From NCBI RefSeq assembly GCF_000003605.2, contig NW_003158724.1, positions 772 through 45,740 of the forward strand: a stretch of 44,969 nucleotides of DNA. The letters run 5' to 3'. Below the pieces are notes generated by a model. It was not told where the DNA came from. It saw only the letters and a list, made by a program, of their open reading frames with translations, and did not search any database. Positions 14,501 through 29,500 of the stretch are shown here, in pieces; the stretch's first letter is position 1, and each line of letters opens with the position of its first letter. The translations under genes were made by a program, and so were the position numbers. The DNA is from Saccoglossus kowalevskii (lineage: Eukaryota; Hemichordata; Enteropneusta; Harrimaniidae).

Positions 14501-17500
14501 AGGTCTGATGGGGGATGGTCCAAAAGCACTGTTGCTGGACGATGTTCCAATAGAACCACAAGCAGATGTTGGTCTAAGTGGTGCAGTTGATGGTGTAATT
14601 GTAGGTGATGGCGTATGCTGTGGCTGTGGCTTAGGTGGTTGTGGTTGAGGTTGTACCTGTTGTTGTGCCTGTGCCTGTACCTGTACCTGTGCTTGTGCCT
14701 CTGCTTGTGCCTGTGCTCGTGCTCGTGCTCGAGCCTGTGCTCGTGCTTGTTGTTGAAGATGGGGCTGAGCAGCACCATGAACATTCTGGTGCTGCACAGA
14801 TGTTACTTTGGTGACTTCACTATCAGACAAATTTGGGTCCCTATACACAGTGATAGGTTCAGTTGTATCCACTATTAATGAATTCTGAGATTTGGTGCTT
14901 TCTGATTTTGAACTTTCACTTGATGGTGATCTTTCATTTAGCTGAGGCTGGCTATGGGGCAGTTGTAAATGTGCCTGCTCTTCTTCTTGGTGCTGCTGCA
15001 GCAGCATTTGTTCTTGTTGCACATGATGCAATTGTTCATAACGTTGAGATTGGCATAGCTGTTCCTGTGTTTCTTGTTCTTCTTGCTGTTGCTGCTGTTG
15101 TTGTTGTTGCTGCTGCTGCTGTTGTTGTTGCATGAACTGTTTATGATGCGGCATCTGCTGTTTTTGTTGCAGTAGATGCTGCTGTTGTAGAAGCAGCAGT
15201 GCTGTTGACTCCTCTGTTCTACTGAGTTCTTCCTTCAAATGACTATGTTTTTGTTTTCGCTGAAAGGTTTCACTACTTTTCGATACAGAATGACTAGGTG
15301 AGACAGTTGTCACGCTTGCTGTTGCTACTGCTGCTGTCGTTGTCAATGTTGTTGCTGTTATAGAATGACAGCCTACACAAGTACTATCACCAGTAACATT
15401 TGTATTGTCTCTATTCAAGTCTTTTTCATTTCCACCCTGTAAAGAGTCTTTCAACCCCACCTGTTGTGATACCGGTGGTGCAGCTGATAGTGGTTCAGGG
15501 TGCTGGTTGTTCACAACAGGAGTAGGAAATGGACGGTCAATTTCTCGTTTTAATGTTTCTGAGTTAGAAGTACTGATTTCACATTTTTTACTTTCTTTCT
15601 TATCTCTGGCTTTCTTAGTCCTTCTACTACTACACGAGTTGCTTTTCCTGCTTTTCTTCTCTGAGTCTACAGTAGAAAGTATAGCCGTATTGTGTTCCTG
15701 CTCACAGGCAGTACTCTCAAGGAGTTTAAACTTTGTTTTGTGCCTGTGTTTACGTTTTTTCTCAACTAAAGGTACCTGATCCCCAACTTTGTCCATTGTT
15801 TTCATAGACACATCTACAATAGGCGGCACGATGGCAACAGCAGCTATCGTGGAACCAACAGAGTCATTAAGATGTATTTTAGTTTCAAGATTCTTATTTC
15901 GAAACTTTTTATGTTTGATCGTCTTTTCGGGAGATTTCTGTCTCACAGATTCTAGACTGTCAGTTTTCATATCCTGATTAGTAACAAAGTCTGTTGATTT
16001 TGCAGACAGTACTGGAACTGGCGGCTGCGACTGTTCTGTTTTTTCTGAAGACATATCCACCTGATCATATTTGTGTTTTTTCACAGGCGAAGAATTCTTT
16101 TCCGACACATGTACACTTTCATTGCTGGTTTTCCTCTTCCTTTCTTTCTTTGATCGACTCCGTGAATGAGAATATTCCTTTTCTGGTTTTGCTGCAAGAA
16201 AAAATTATAAAATTAGTGAGTAAACACACTAAGTTAACATTAATTCACCAATGCACTATACGAAAATGAAAAAAAGGTTATTGCAACATTTTTATTATAG
16301 TATACCTGTTTTTTCCCTTTCAACTTCAGAGTACAGAGACGTTCTCGCTTCAGATGCTCTACTTTTCTTTTTGCTCCTACTAGTCACAGGAGTTGCATGA
16401 CTTAGCGACTGGTTTTGATTCTGCAACTGGTTTTGGATACGGCTGGAATTTCGACTGTAAGTTCCCTGAAGGCAACAATTAATATTCATAAATTATCAGA
16501 TATTAGACACCAAACAATTTTTTTAAAATAACAACTGCACGAGATATTTCAACTGAATTTTAAATTCAACAGCTGGTCATTTTTTCATTTTTTATATTTG
16601 CACTACCACAAGCAAACAAACATAGTAATCCTGAATGATTAACTTAGTTACAGTTATTCTTGTTACAAGGGACACAGAATTAATTAATCAAAGGCACAAA
16701 ACAAAGATGCAAAATGTCAAAAAGCCATTGTAACGACTTTTCTCTTGAATAAAAGAACCACCATTTATTTAATTGTCATACTTACTGAAGAAGACAGCTG
16801 AGAGCTGGACGTAGATGTTACACATGCTCTTCTTCTGGAAGTAATACCAACATTCTCGCCTTTTAAAAGGGCACCAACCACTGAAAGAATACCACAAATG
16901 TCAATGAGGATGCAGTTAACGTCATAACATGATAGACAGCCTATCAAACTACTGCTCTGGTTTCAGAACTAGTTGCATGTCAATGTCCTTTCAGGAATGA
17001 TGACGTCTATATCACTTCCAGTTCTATGTACTATACTTTATGGTACTGTCAAAAGCTTATTGTTTTGCTGGGATTTATTTCCACTTAACTAACAAAACGC
17101 ACATAACTTAAAACCTAGAGAATATGCAAAGTTGAAAATGCAATAGTACTGCTTTCTCCACAGTAGATTTAAAACATCAAATCTACTAAATTTAAACCCA
17201 GTATCAGTGAATAGAGCACCTTCTCAGATTTAAAATAAGATGACGCAGCAACAAATTTATTTTCACTACTGATTCAATTCAAATCTGTAATCTTGCCAAA
17301 CAGCTATTTCAGGAGATGACATAACCGCGTAGTAGATTTACTAGCAAAAACATGTTGCCAACAATAACGTAATTCTGATTACATGCACACAGCAGACATA
17401 GCAATTTAAAAGGTCTTCAATGATTTTATTGACCAGTATCAAAAAAAGGTCACCCAACATTGGTATTTTACTAGCAAGCATATGGCAGATTAATTGAACA

Positions 17501-20500
17501 TCGCATAAAAAACTTCACTATAAAAATTTTAGCTTATCCTTCTTGTCTAGTTACACAAGAGCCGATGTCCACAACTGGTATATATTATATCATTTTATAT
17601 GAGAGCATGTACATTTATGAATAAATTTTCTCAGGGACTTTTCATAATACTACTAAGCTTTGAAGCAGAATAATTTATATTAGATGTAATCCAAACATCA
17701 AAGCAAGGCTTACAGTAAAGGATGCATTACAATCTAATATCAAAAGAAGCAAGACGATGACTGCAATATTTTACCCAAAGACTTACCGTCATCTAAGAAC
17801 ATCATCTGTACATGAGCTGGATTTTCAGAATGGCTTTCTAGTACTGTGTCATCCATAACCTGAAGGTCCTACAATAACACAAGAAGAAGACAATTTTAAG
17901 CTGCATAGACACCAAAATCAAACTCAGATTCCGAACCAATTAAAATATAGCTAAGTTTAAAAATAACTTACAGCAATCAAAAGCAATAACTATAAGAAAA
18001 CAAACATTTTGTACATACATACATACAGTACGGTAAATATAAAATTAATATTATGGGTGCACAGTATGCTTTTTATCAACTGTAATCTACGTGATGAACC
18101 TTCCATGCTGTTGATAGATATAGTAATACAAGCTGTTGCAAATATTCAAATACATCTCGTTTTATATTTAACCAAGTACGTTAAATAAACACAACCAGAC
18201 AGTCAATTATTTCCCTGCGAAGGCGGCAGCTCTGAAACCTCAGTTGATTTGCCAGAATGATTATTATTAAACAAAGGGCAGAGGGCAACTACTCAGACTC
18301 AAAGGTTAAATTACATGACCCACAAACAGGGTAAAACATTATCTTTGCATTGGCACCACCTTCACATGACCTCCACTGGCAGTGTACCCCTTAAGCTGGT
18401 GATAATTTGAAAACTAATTACTTTAAATGAAGTCTGGTGGTGTGTGGTGAATAACAATATTGTTTCGGTACCTTAATTGTGAACAATATATAGTTTGAAA
18501 AAAATGCCATTTTGTAAATGCCAGTCTACACAATTAAATTTATCTGATCAAAGTAAACTGACCATAGACATTGCAAAATCTGGTGTCTAATCAGATATTT
18601 TTTAAAAAAGTTTGATGTACTTTAAGTCTGGCATCAGACTAATCTTATCAGACACAATCTGATTGTGGAAACCACAGAATTTGATGTCTGATAAGATTCA
18701 TTCAAAAATCGGATATGTTCAATTTCATCAGATAAATTAGATCATGTATCCCACGATATTGCCATCAGATAAATCAGATGCAGTTTGGTCAGATAAATCG
18801 GATCATGCAAATTAGCCTTTAAAAAACAAATCAAAAAAGTTGTTATCAACTAATAAAGAATTAAAAAATAATAATAAAGTTCTTAGAAATAGAATTGCCA
18901 CATTTCCCAAGTTTCTATTTCTGTTATATGCAAAAAACTCAAAATATTATAGCACATTTCATTTCATTGTTGTTCATCAAACAGGAAGTAAAGTGAACTT
19001 TGATATTTAGCTATCCCCGCTTGCTCTAACATTACAGTACCAAATCAAAAATTTTACGTTTAATAGTAATCATACAAAATAAGAGCAATGAAAGAAGTGA
19101 GCACAAGTATAAATGCTATAATCAGTAGTTGTAAACAAAATAAAAACCTACCCTTGTTAAAAGATCATGTCCTGTAATGACGGCTGAAAACCACTGAGTT
19201 TTGGAATCTAATCTATAGACTTTAACACGATATCCCGTCAAGGAATAAGGTGCTTTCATCAAAATCTGTTGAACTTTCTGGCTGTGCAACCAACTGTTCA
19301 CCTCCTGCTTCACTTCCTCATATCGTAGAGCTTGCTGGAGACCATCATCGTCATCCTGCAATGAAAGAGTAACAATTAAATTTTTAAAAATGTAAATAAA
19401 AAACCATAAAACACTGATTGCTAATGGTTAGAGTCAAGTGCAGTTTTGCCAATATTAGGCAATTGTGTAGCTGACTTTAAATTTATTAACACGAAAAATG
19501 TGTCGTGTTGTACGAGTTGCATAATATATATATATATATATATTAAAATAAGTACTTGCATGAAAAATATATAACTAGAAACATTTTGTTATGATAACTG
19601 AGTGGGCTGCTAGGCAAATGTCATTATTTTGGTTTGGGGCATAAAACACCAAACACATATAAATAGTACATTATAATAACAATACCCCCCCCCCCCTACA
19701 GTGCCATATCAGATTCAGAGGTGATTGCATTTCTCACACACCAGCTCGCTGTGCAAACAATCTCACATTGAATTCACCCGTCTAATACAGCACCATGGGA
19801 TTTCATTATTACTACAATATAATTTACTGCAATGACTAATATAATAAAATATGTTGAGGCACATTTTAGCTCAGTCAGCATTGCCATCTGTACTGGAAAT
19901 ATTGTTAAAACTATATCCATTTTGAATAAAAACTAGACAAATTGCTAAAAGCTTTATAGATATTGCTCTACTTATTTATTGTCACAAATTCAGATTGAAT
20001 TTAAAGTGTTTGAAATATTCAGTACAGCTTTTGAAAACAAAAAATACAATCCAAATGTAGAGTGTGACTACTCGTAGCACAGAAATGTGTGTTCAATTTA
20101 CCATAAAAAATAAGTAGGCAATAAAAAAAAAATGAAAAGTCTGAAAAGCGTAAAAAAGAGATCAGTAAAAACAAATCAACATGGAGGAAATTCAGGCAAA
20201 TAGTCTAGTGGTATGGAAATGATAATAATCCTCACAACTGATATTAAAGAAGGCAATCATTTTACATCTCAAGCAGATTTCCATGGCAACAGTTATTCCA
20301 ACATTCATTAATAAAGTCAGCAACAGTGAAAACGTTGCATGAAAAGAAATCAGGTTTTATGAGAAACTCCGACTGTTAATGAATCAAGTCAGTACATGTC
20401 GACAAACGATTTATAATGGATTTTCTTAGCGATTCTATTTTCAAATCACATTTCTGACGACAATTGAAAACGACAGACAGTTTCCATGGCAATATTGACT

Positions 20501-23500
20501 ATATCTCTACTAGGTGTATAATCAGACAGTTTCAATGATACATCCACTACATCATCAATGCAATCAATGGAGTACATCAATATTACCACCAACCTTTTCT
20601 CATATGCATTTCTGCATACATCCATAGTATCACCACTTTATGGTTCATTTCATTTGTCAGACGAAAACATTAAAGATGATCAGTTTAACACAAGAGAATG
20701 AAATTTACAATATTCATTTTTAATTTTCACTAATTTTATCAGAAACCTAAAATTTCGAAGATACTAAAATTTTGAAGAAATCACCAAATTTAAGTTGTTT
20801 CAGTAACAAAATTCTAGTACATTCAGTTCTGGGTTTTTCAAATAGAACCCCAGGAATAGAGAAATATAGTATAGTGAACATAGTGAAACAACCGACTAAA
20901 CAAGAGAATCTAGACAACAATACCACATGAACTATATTTGTTCTATTATTACCGTAAAATCTGTATTAGAAGCCGCATCCCTAATAGAAGTCGCACCCAT
21001 TCTTTTTGAATAATTGAGAACCAAAAATTCGTCATTTCTCATATGTGTAGATGCTCTAATAGAAGCCTCATCCCCTCTATTGCATTGTACCATTTTAATA
21101 GAAGCCGCGGTTTCTAATACAGATTTTACAGTAACACATGTGCCGAGGTAAATTCCAGAGGTGTTTCTATAATCAAAATATTTTCATGTTTTAATGATTC
21201 AGTATACAACAATCATGATTGTTCATTTTATAAGCACTTCTATTGGAGAAACTCTTATAATGCAGCAAATATGGCATAGAGTTTACCATATGGGATCCTA
21301 TAACAGTGGTTTCCTATTATTTCCTTAAATAGCATAAAACTATTCATCAACCTGGATTTAAAATAAATAGCTGACTAGCACTACTTACATTGTATATATC
21401 CTAAAACACAGAAACCTAAAGAATTTACAAAAACATACAGACCAATTCGTGACTGCTGGATTAGCTACACATTCACGAGCCATAATTCTCAATAAATTGT
21501 AAAACGAAAAGCTTGAAAGCAATGCCGGATGGACAAGCTGTTACAAGAACATGTTACGAAACCTGATGTGAAATGCAATCAACCTTACAATAAAATACTA
21601 CAGCCATGCACACACTATACAGGTACATGACAATTATTGCGATGGAGGCGCACCTTAGGAAGAGCCCATGACTGAGAGATGAAATTATTACAATAGCATG
21701 CATTCTTATTCTTAACAGTATTGTTGTCCTTGGCTGGCTGCATTTTTAAACCACATATCTTCAATCACATCTTTCATCTTCAAACACCCTTAGAATGAAA
21801 TTCATTAAAAAGCCACAGCTCCAAAACTGGTAGACAATAAATAGGTTTACCTAATCAGTATTAAATACAGCATTTTACATCAACAATGATGAAACTGGTG
21901 AAAAGAAGCCATTTGTAATGAAGCGAACGAAGCAGCTATGGACTATCACTTTATAATACAACTTCCACTTTGTTACCAGTATACAAAAAAACAAAATAAA
22001 TGCCAAGAAAGCTGTAGGTGAGTCATCAACCAATCAGAGATATCTGTGACAAACAGAGTGGTAAAACAGGTCACTGGCCACATTCAGTGATCAAGCACAC
22101 ACCACAGGCAACCCAGCAACAGAAAAACAAAGGAAAATAAAAGTAAGCATTTTGATGATGTCACCAGGGAGCCAATACAAAGACTGACTCGCATGTGTCA
22201 CATTAATTAATATTATGTGAATATATTAAAAGCCAGACAGAAAAAAATAAGATACGAAAAAAAAGACCTTGGATAATGTTCAAGTGGGTGGAGACAAACC
22301 GCATTAAAAAGCCTGTGTTCGTGCTTGGAATGCCTGATTCAATACACAGTCATATGATAAAATAACAAGCTGATCATGCATACAAATGAACTCTACATCA
22401 GCTGGCTCATAAGCTGGCTCATAAGCTGGCTCATAAGCTGGCCAATAGACATAAACATATGCAATGATTTCAAACTCATGACAAAAGTTTAAATTTGTGT
22501 TGTTTACCATGAATAATTTCCTTCCTGCCAATACACACCTTTTACTGTTGGTTAATTAGTTCTATGTAATTTATTTGATTACTTGATGAAAAATTGTAAA
22601 ATTGTAGACACAAAAGACCCTTAAATATAATTCTTCAAAAGATCATACATCCTGATATTTATGGTACTATCATAGACATTAGAAAACAAGTTCTATGGAA
22701 CTATGGACTAAATGTGCAAAAAGTTGTGCCAACCAAGATTACAGACAACACAGTGTCTAAAAGCAGTGAAAATACATGTACAACAATTCTCCTCAAAACT
22801 TGTTGACTAATAGAGCAAGTACGGTAATGTGTTGATTTATATGCTAGAACCTGTCAATGCTTTTAGAATGAGTGGTGATGCTATGCGTATGGTATGTGCA
22901 TAAACCAGTCATTGTGGGGTGGATGTGCTCTGGTGGTGATCATAAATAATCTACCGGTACCTCTACTGGCATGAAGTGACATACCATGGATAACCACAAC
23001 AGCAGGTCTATACAATATGCTACATAGATGCCATGGATACCAGGTCACAAGTGAAAGACTGTTGAACACATCAGTCACATATGCATGGGTCTGTCTACAA
23101 AGCTCACAGATTCCATACGGAGTAAACATTTAGGATTTTCAACAGAAAACGCAGATTACTGGTACTCCTGCCCCTGGTTCCTCGCAAATGGCTTCAACAT
23201 TATCAACTTGTGGCATTTACAAACAACGACCAAGGAGAACAATTTTCAGTCAACGCTCGCAATAACATTCATTATTATCCTGGATAATTAAAGCATGGTG
23301 GTAGGCCAAACAGGCGAGACCATGACTGGACACAAGTCAAAAGTCACATTCTCAGTTGATCACCTTTTCATAATTATCTCAATACCACAGACTGTATATC
23401 CACTCATTTTTACAGCCCTAATTTTTTCAATGAATTGAAACATTTTTAGCTCATGTCTGGCATGTTCAGCCAAAGAATTCAGCATTTGTTATGTCAAGAG

Positions 23501-26500
23501 CATTAATGAACATATAAAACTATTTCAAAGAGAAGCCATATATAGCAACCAATCCATACTACACTATTTACTGACACAGTCATCAATAGAAAACTTTCCT
23601 AGTTATTCTACAACAGACAAACACCCTGTCGATTTATTATCACATTTTCTTCTTTATAATTTGAATAACAAATTATTATATCGTAATTATTTACTTTCCA
23701 TTATGGGATCACCAATGAAATCACAGACCATCCCAAACCTCGATTGAATTCAGGATTTTTCAAGGTAATTTTCAAAATCTTAAAAATACAATGTTCTGCA
23801 TTTTGACCTTACATAGCATGTTACCGGTACTGTAAAAGGGTTAATTATTTACTGGGTTTTAATTTTGCTTATTTCACTGACTGGAAATGGTAAAATAAAA
23901 CCAAGTGAATATGTAAAACTTAGCATAGAACACATTATCTAAATGATAAAACCTGAATTTAAAACCCACTAAATATGCCTAAAAAGTGAAATGCTAAATC
24001 AGTGAAATTTAAACCCAATGAAAATTAATCAGTTTACAGTATGTGGAATATCTTGAATATCTACTAGGATATGATTGATAACAGGGATAGAACTGCATTG
24101 TGGGTAGAAATAATCATGTGTGCAGTGGTAATCATCAGTTCATACATCAATCATTCTACAAGCAGGTTTTCTATACCTGCACAATTACCGCCATGATGCT
24201 CCATTAGCAGCTGGCACCATATTATATTTCAGGTGAACTCCAACAGTTTTGATGGATGACACACAGGCGGTAAGCTTGTCAACATTTGAAAAAAACAACC
24301 AAAAGCTGTGCATGCCACACAATAGTTGGGTGGTAAACATTTGATATTGGATCCAAAAATAAAAAAAATCCTATTAATAGATAATGAAATGTGGTTCAAT
24401 CAATAAGTGATGCCTTAAGCATACACATGGCAGAGAGAGAACATAGCAAACAATATCATAGCAGATGACCTACAGTGAACCTGGGGCTTCTGCCAACACA
24501 TGTAAATAGGGTGGCAGCTGCCATGGACAAAGTCCAATCCAAAGATGGCCAATAAACACAAGATATACTCTTTTACAATTGATGTGACATGACAAGTTGG
24601 TATGTGCACTATGGAGACAATAATATTTCCACAATGGAATGGCAGGGTATGCTTTGTAATTGATAGCCACTGAGCAGAAAACAGGGTCACACATACACAT
24701 GAGTCATTGCCACATATGAAGGCGTCCAATCAGAAATCAACAAAACAATTGAGTCACATGTCACTAACATTGGCTGAATGAATAAAACAAAGAAAAGCAG
24801 GTCATGCACAATGGCATTAGTTATCGCACTCAGTTGTCACTTAATCAGCCCCACCAGCAAATAAGTTATAAGCCTAATTTGATCCAGCAATACTCATCAT
24901 CTTAGTTTAGCACACAACTTACCCAATCAATTGCAGGAAATCAGTTGAAAATTCATAAATTCAAAATGTTGATAATCACAATTCAGAGAGAAAAACAGTT
25001 CATAACCAAAGCATGTCTATACAATGTTGTCCATTACCACAACCATGCTTTGTGTGCTTGTAATAAGTTTTCCTTTTTCATTGGGTGATCACATTAGAAT
25101 ATGAATAGACACTCCAATGTTGAATTTCCTTACACTGCATATCCTGTTGGCGTGGCCCTTTGTTCACAGCCTGAATAGAGTTCAGTCACGACTTCCGGCT
25201 AATTTTAGAAACACCAAATGTCATGCATACATTATAATCTGTAATCAGTTATTTTGAACACAGAATATTACACTGTTCACACAACGCAAACAGACATGCG
25301 TAATTCATAATCCATGACACAGCTAATGTCTTTTTTATCCTATATTTAAATTAACGTTAAAGAATAAACTTATAAAATTTGACATGGATACTCATCTAAA
25401 GCCAGCAGAACTACAGAAAGTTATGACAGATGTGATAATTTATTTCAGAAAGAGACCCTATATATCTTAAAGATGATAACAGAACAATTTAACACAGATA
25501 GCCATCGCAGACCTTGTCCCTCCATGTGCCTACATTACAATCGAAACGCCATTGTAAGCACATGGCTGCTGCATGCATATTGATCACACACCCAAACAAC
25601 TGCATACACCCAAGGGAATGTCTTCTAAAAAGCAAAACAAATCTCAAAAGAGAATCAACCTACCAGTTATAAATGGAACACTCTTGATGGGCTGAAAACC
25701 AAGGCACAGAAGGTTACAAAACCACAAAAATACTCTCCTTCCCATCAGTGGCAAATGGAGCGAGTTGGACACTGAGTGTGATGTGGGCGGGCAGCAGTAT
25801 ATTGAAAGAGCTACTTAACGTCAGGAAGGTCATATGAAAGCTCTATTCATATGCTAATAAAATCTTTAGACTATTAGCCAGCTATAAGAGGCAGGTGAAT
25901 GACACAGTGAACTCTATCTACACTGAGTGCATTGTATTTGTAAACAGAATTTCAAACCAGCCAACAGATAAAGAAGTTAATCTACATGTATTTATTTTGT
26001 TGATTGCAAATTGCATCTCAGTTAAAAAAAAATAACAATTGCATTGTTGTCATGTGGCAAAGGAAAAAATTGAATGAACATTTTGTTTTTTTGTTTTTCA
26101 AAAACCGTTGACACAAAAGTCTTTCTAGAGATGCAATAAAGATACCATCATTATTATTATAAATATTTATTATTAATTTAGCAGACTAAGAATTGTCTCA
26201 GGCAAAACATATCAATTGTAAGATATTGACCTATTATTAAACTGCTGTCATCAATTATTAAATGACTCAACTATATTAATCAGCCAGGGCCTGAACACTG
26301 AAGAGTAGATCACTAACACTGAAGAGTAGATCACTGTTTATAACTGTACCTCATGCTGAAAATAATAGGTGGCTTCTAATATATATATATATATATACAT
26401 CGAATTAGGGAATCTTTTTTTTAATTAAAGGCAAATGTCTTGCGGAACTTTTTGGAATACTTAGGCTGACTATCCGACATCTTGTGGAGTGCACAGTGAC

Positions 26501-29500
26501 CTTGACATATCAATGAATAATAAGTACTACATCATGTGAACCATCTCACAATGCATGGGGTGTTTGTGATACATTGCCCATTACAATGAACTCAGCCAAT
26601 CTATCAGTGAGGTTAGAACAATCTATCAATCAATGATCAGAATCATCTGTTAGAATGATTCCAGCTGTATGACATTCAAGGCAACCCCCCTAATCTACAG
26701 AATAGAGCTGATCAATTTTCTCCTGCAGATTAGAATATCTACTCTCTTTCACTGGTATGTGATATGCAAACACTTACCCAACTGATCATGTAATCAGCCT
26801 AAGTCTAACCATGGATAGTACAGGACAGTAAATACAGTATTTGATATAATATTAGAACATCATCTTACATCAAAAGACAGGTATGTCTATATTAACTATA
26901 TAAGTAATATTTTGAATTTCATAATTCACTATACAATAAATGCGTTTTTGTTTTGTTTTATCTGCACTTCTATTTGAAGATGTACTTTTTATATAGCACA
27001 TGCAAATCCCATTTCAACATCAGTAATTATTGTGTTAATAACTAACTTGACTTGTCAGGTACGAGGACATTGCTGTAGATCACATCATGGTGGAAATTGC
27101 CTTTCATTGAGAGTTTGGATACAATTGAAAGCATTCAACTACCAAGCTACTGATGAACATCTGACTGTTTTCCAATAGACATAGTAAATTCTGATGCTAG
27201 GTGAATAATATTGCAATAAAATGTGCATTTTTTTGTGTGTGAATATATATTTGTATTTGTTAATTGTAAAAATGTTTTATTTTTTTTCCTAGAGATGTTA
27301 TACCCCCCCCCCCCCAATTGGCACATGGCAAACTAAAATTGACATTTTGACTGAACAACCAAGTTTGTTACCGGTACAAGTTGCATGAATCCAAACAGGA
27401 AGTACCATAATGACATTTATTAATAAAATAAAAAGATAAACAGGACCCATTAAAAAAAGAGACCATTTAGAAAGGGGAAAGATTACATTACATCCTGTAC
27501 CTAGGGTATTATGTAATTACATTGTAATACAATAATGGAATGTAAGCAAAGAATTTCCCTGATATTACCCTTCAATATTTACATGTTTCATGCTGATTAA
27601 ACTATGCTTTAGTTAACGCAACAAATTTGTTCAAAGCCTAAATGTTTAAAATCACCAGTTTCCTGACCTGTACTGTTTTTCAAATTTTCTCATCAGATCC
27701 AAACTCAGAAATAGTAAACTCTCAAATGACAAGCCCAATTGCCTTTATATTTCAACATTTTTTTGTTGACATGAACATAATAGTCGATGGCGACAGCAAA
27801 TGAGGTCAGGAATAACATGTATTGTAACAGATGTCGGCAGAATGCTTACATGCATTGGACCATAGCTTGGTATATATTGCATTCAGACAAATGTACTTAG
27901 CACGTACTGAAAAGTTCGTCTGAACGCTCTGGCACAAGCCAAGAATTGACTTGTTTGGGTCTGTTTCTATGTCCGCAGCTCAGATCAGTTAGAAATATAG
28001 GCAAATAGCATATACGGTAAATCTTAGCTGTAGTGTATTCATGATGTTTGATCGATTACCATCACATAGTGCTGTGCTTGCTTATGCATTTAACTACAGG
28101 CTGCGGTAACAAACAAAATATTTTTGAATACACATTTTTCTTGCAATATGCTACTCCATGTACCTAGTTTTCAATTTAGCAATTCTTTATGGCGAGTTAT
28201 CTGAGAACATCCTATATTTTGTGATTTGCTAGTATTAGTTATGGTCTAGTAAACAGGGGGTATTATTTCTTCAAATCTCAACATTGTTGTACATGTACCT
28301 TTATTCACTAAAATTGAAGACTAACACATGTTTCAACAAATTGAAAAAACTAGCAGTTTGTGACACAAAATATTGAGATAATTATGAAAAGGATGTTAAC
28401 TGAGGATGTAATTGTGGCTCAAACAAAGTGGGTCCAGTTACGGTCTCATCTCATTTTTTTGCCAGCTTAAAGATTGACCCCTTTTTCGGCACAAGCTGAG
28501 TTCCCCTTTGAATGTACTGTAGGTTTTAATAGGTGATAAGAACATAATGCCATCTGATAACACTTCAGAATTAGCTACCACAAGGTAAACAAATATCTGC
28601 TGATCAAATGTGGGTGTGCATGACAAGCCAAGAGTCATAAGTGCAAATACCAGATGCATAGTTAAAGTTCACTGTAGCCTTGTTCACACGAACTGACAAA
28701 CAGAGGGCTAGATGGCTCTGTAAATATTCCTTATCGGTAGGACTTATCAGTAGGATGAACCTGTGTTATATCCATAGGCACTGTGGTTTATATTAGGCTA
28801 GGCGTTCATACCAATTTCATCTACCATTGAGACACTGTAAGAGGGTGTTGTTTTAACCTAAATATCTTGTTTACACATGCCTCATCTCAGGTACGAGACC
28901 AGTCCTCTGACTCTGAGCTAAACTAGCCCAGGGCCCAGGTTAATCTGTTCATACATGGGTTAAAATTAACTGAGTCAAATCCATAGTTTTATTACACATG
29001 TAAACACTGTATGTGGAGTTTTGACTTGGCTTTATGGTTGTACACAAAACTCTAAAAGAAATATTTTGGGATATTGGCACACACTGAATTAAAGCATTCA
29101 CGTTCATGTTAGTCGGGACCCATATCGTGACCCACTCTACTTGTGCTAAAATCACGCCCTCATTCGATGATCTGTTAGTGACCAAAACATGGTAGACAAT
29201 ACGTTCATGATGACAATAATAATTACTATATTGAAATTATATCCACTTTTGCTGTTATGTTATTTATTACGAGTCATGTACATGAACGACAAAGAAGATT
29301 CAAAAAACAATTATTTTTTCATGACAAAAAAACAGTTGCAGAATGACATAAATATGCGTCATTGACGACCGTTTACATTCATTTCATTTATTCCTACAGC
29401 ATCCAACCATATCCAGCTTCACTTCCCTCCATCATACGAGTATGAATCAGTATATGTTCTCTTAAACTCACCACCGAGGTCACGATTTCAGTTTATGTTG

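Noticed and set aside
14615-15779. Plus-strand open frames of 87-124 codons opposite the big KDM3 exon, with Leu/Val-rich membrane-like peptides
   Set aside because: They are antisense shadows of the Gln, Ala-Gln and Ser-rich coding repeat (CTG/GTT on the complement).
22304-22531. Minus-strand 75-codon frame with YEPA repeat
   Set aside because: The peptide repeat is simply the 12-bp tandem repeat AGCTGGCTCATA.
24415-24729. 104-codon minus-strand open frame in the 11-kb intron
   Set aside because: Cys/His-rich by chance but no zinc-finger spacing; an overlapping frame of similar length in the same place is equally open.
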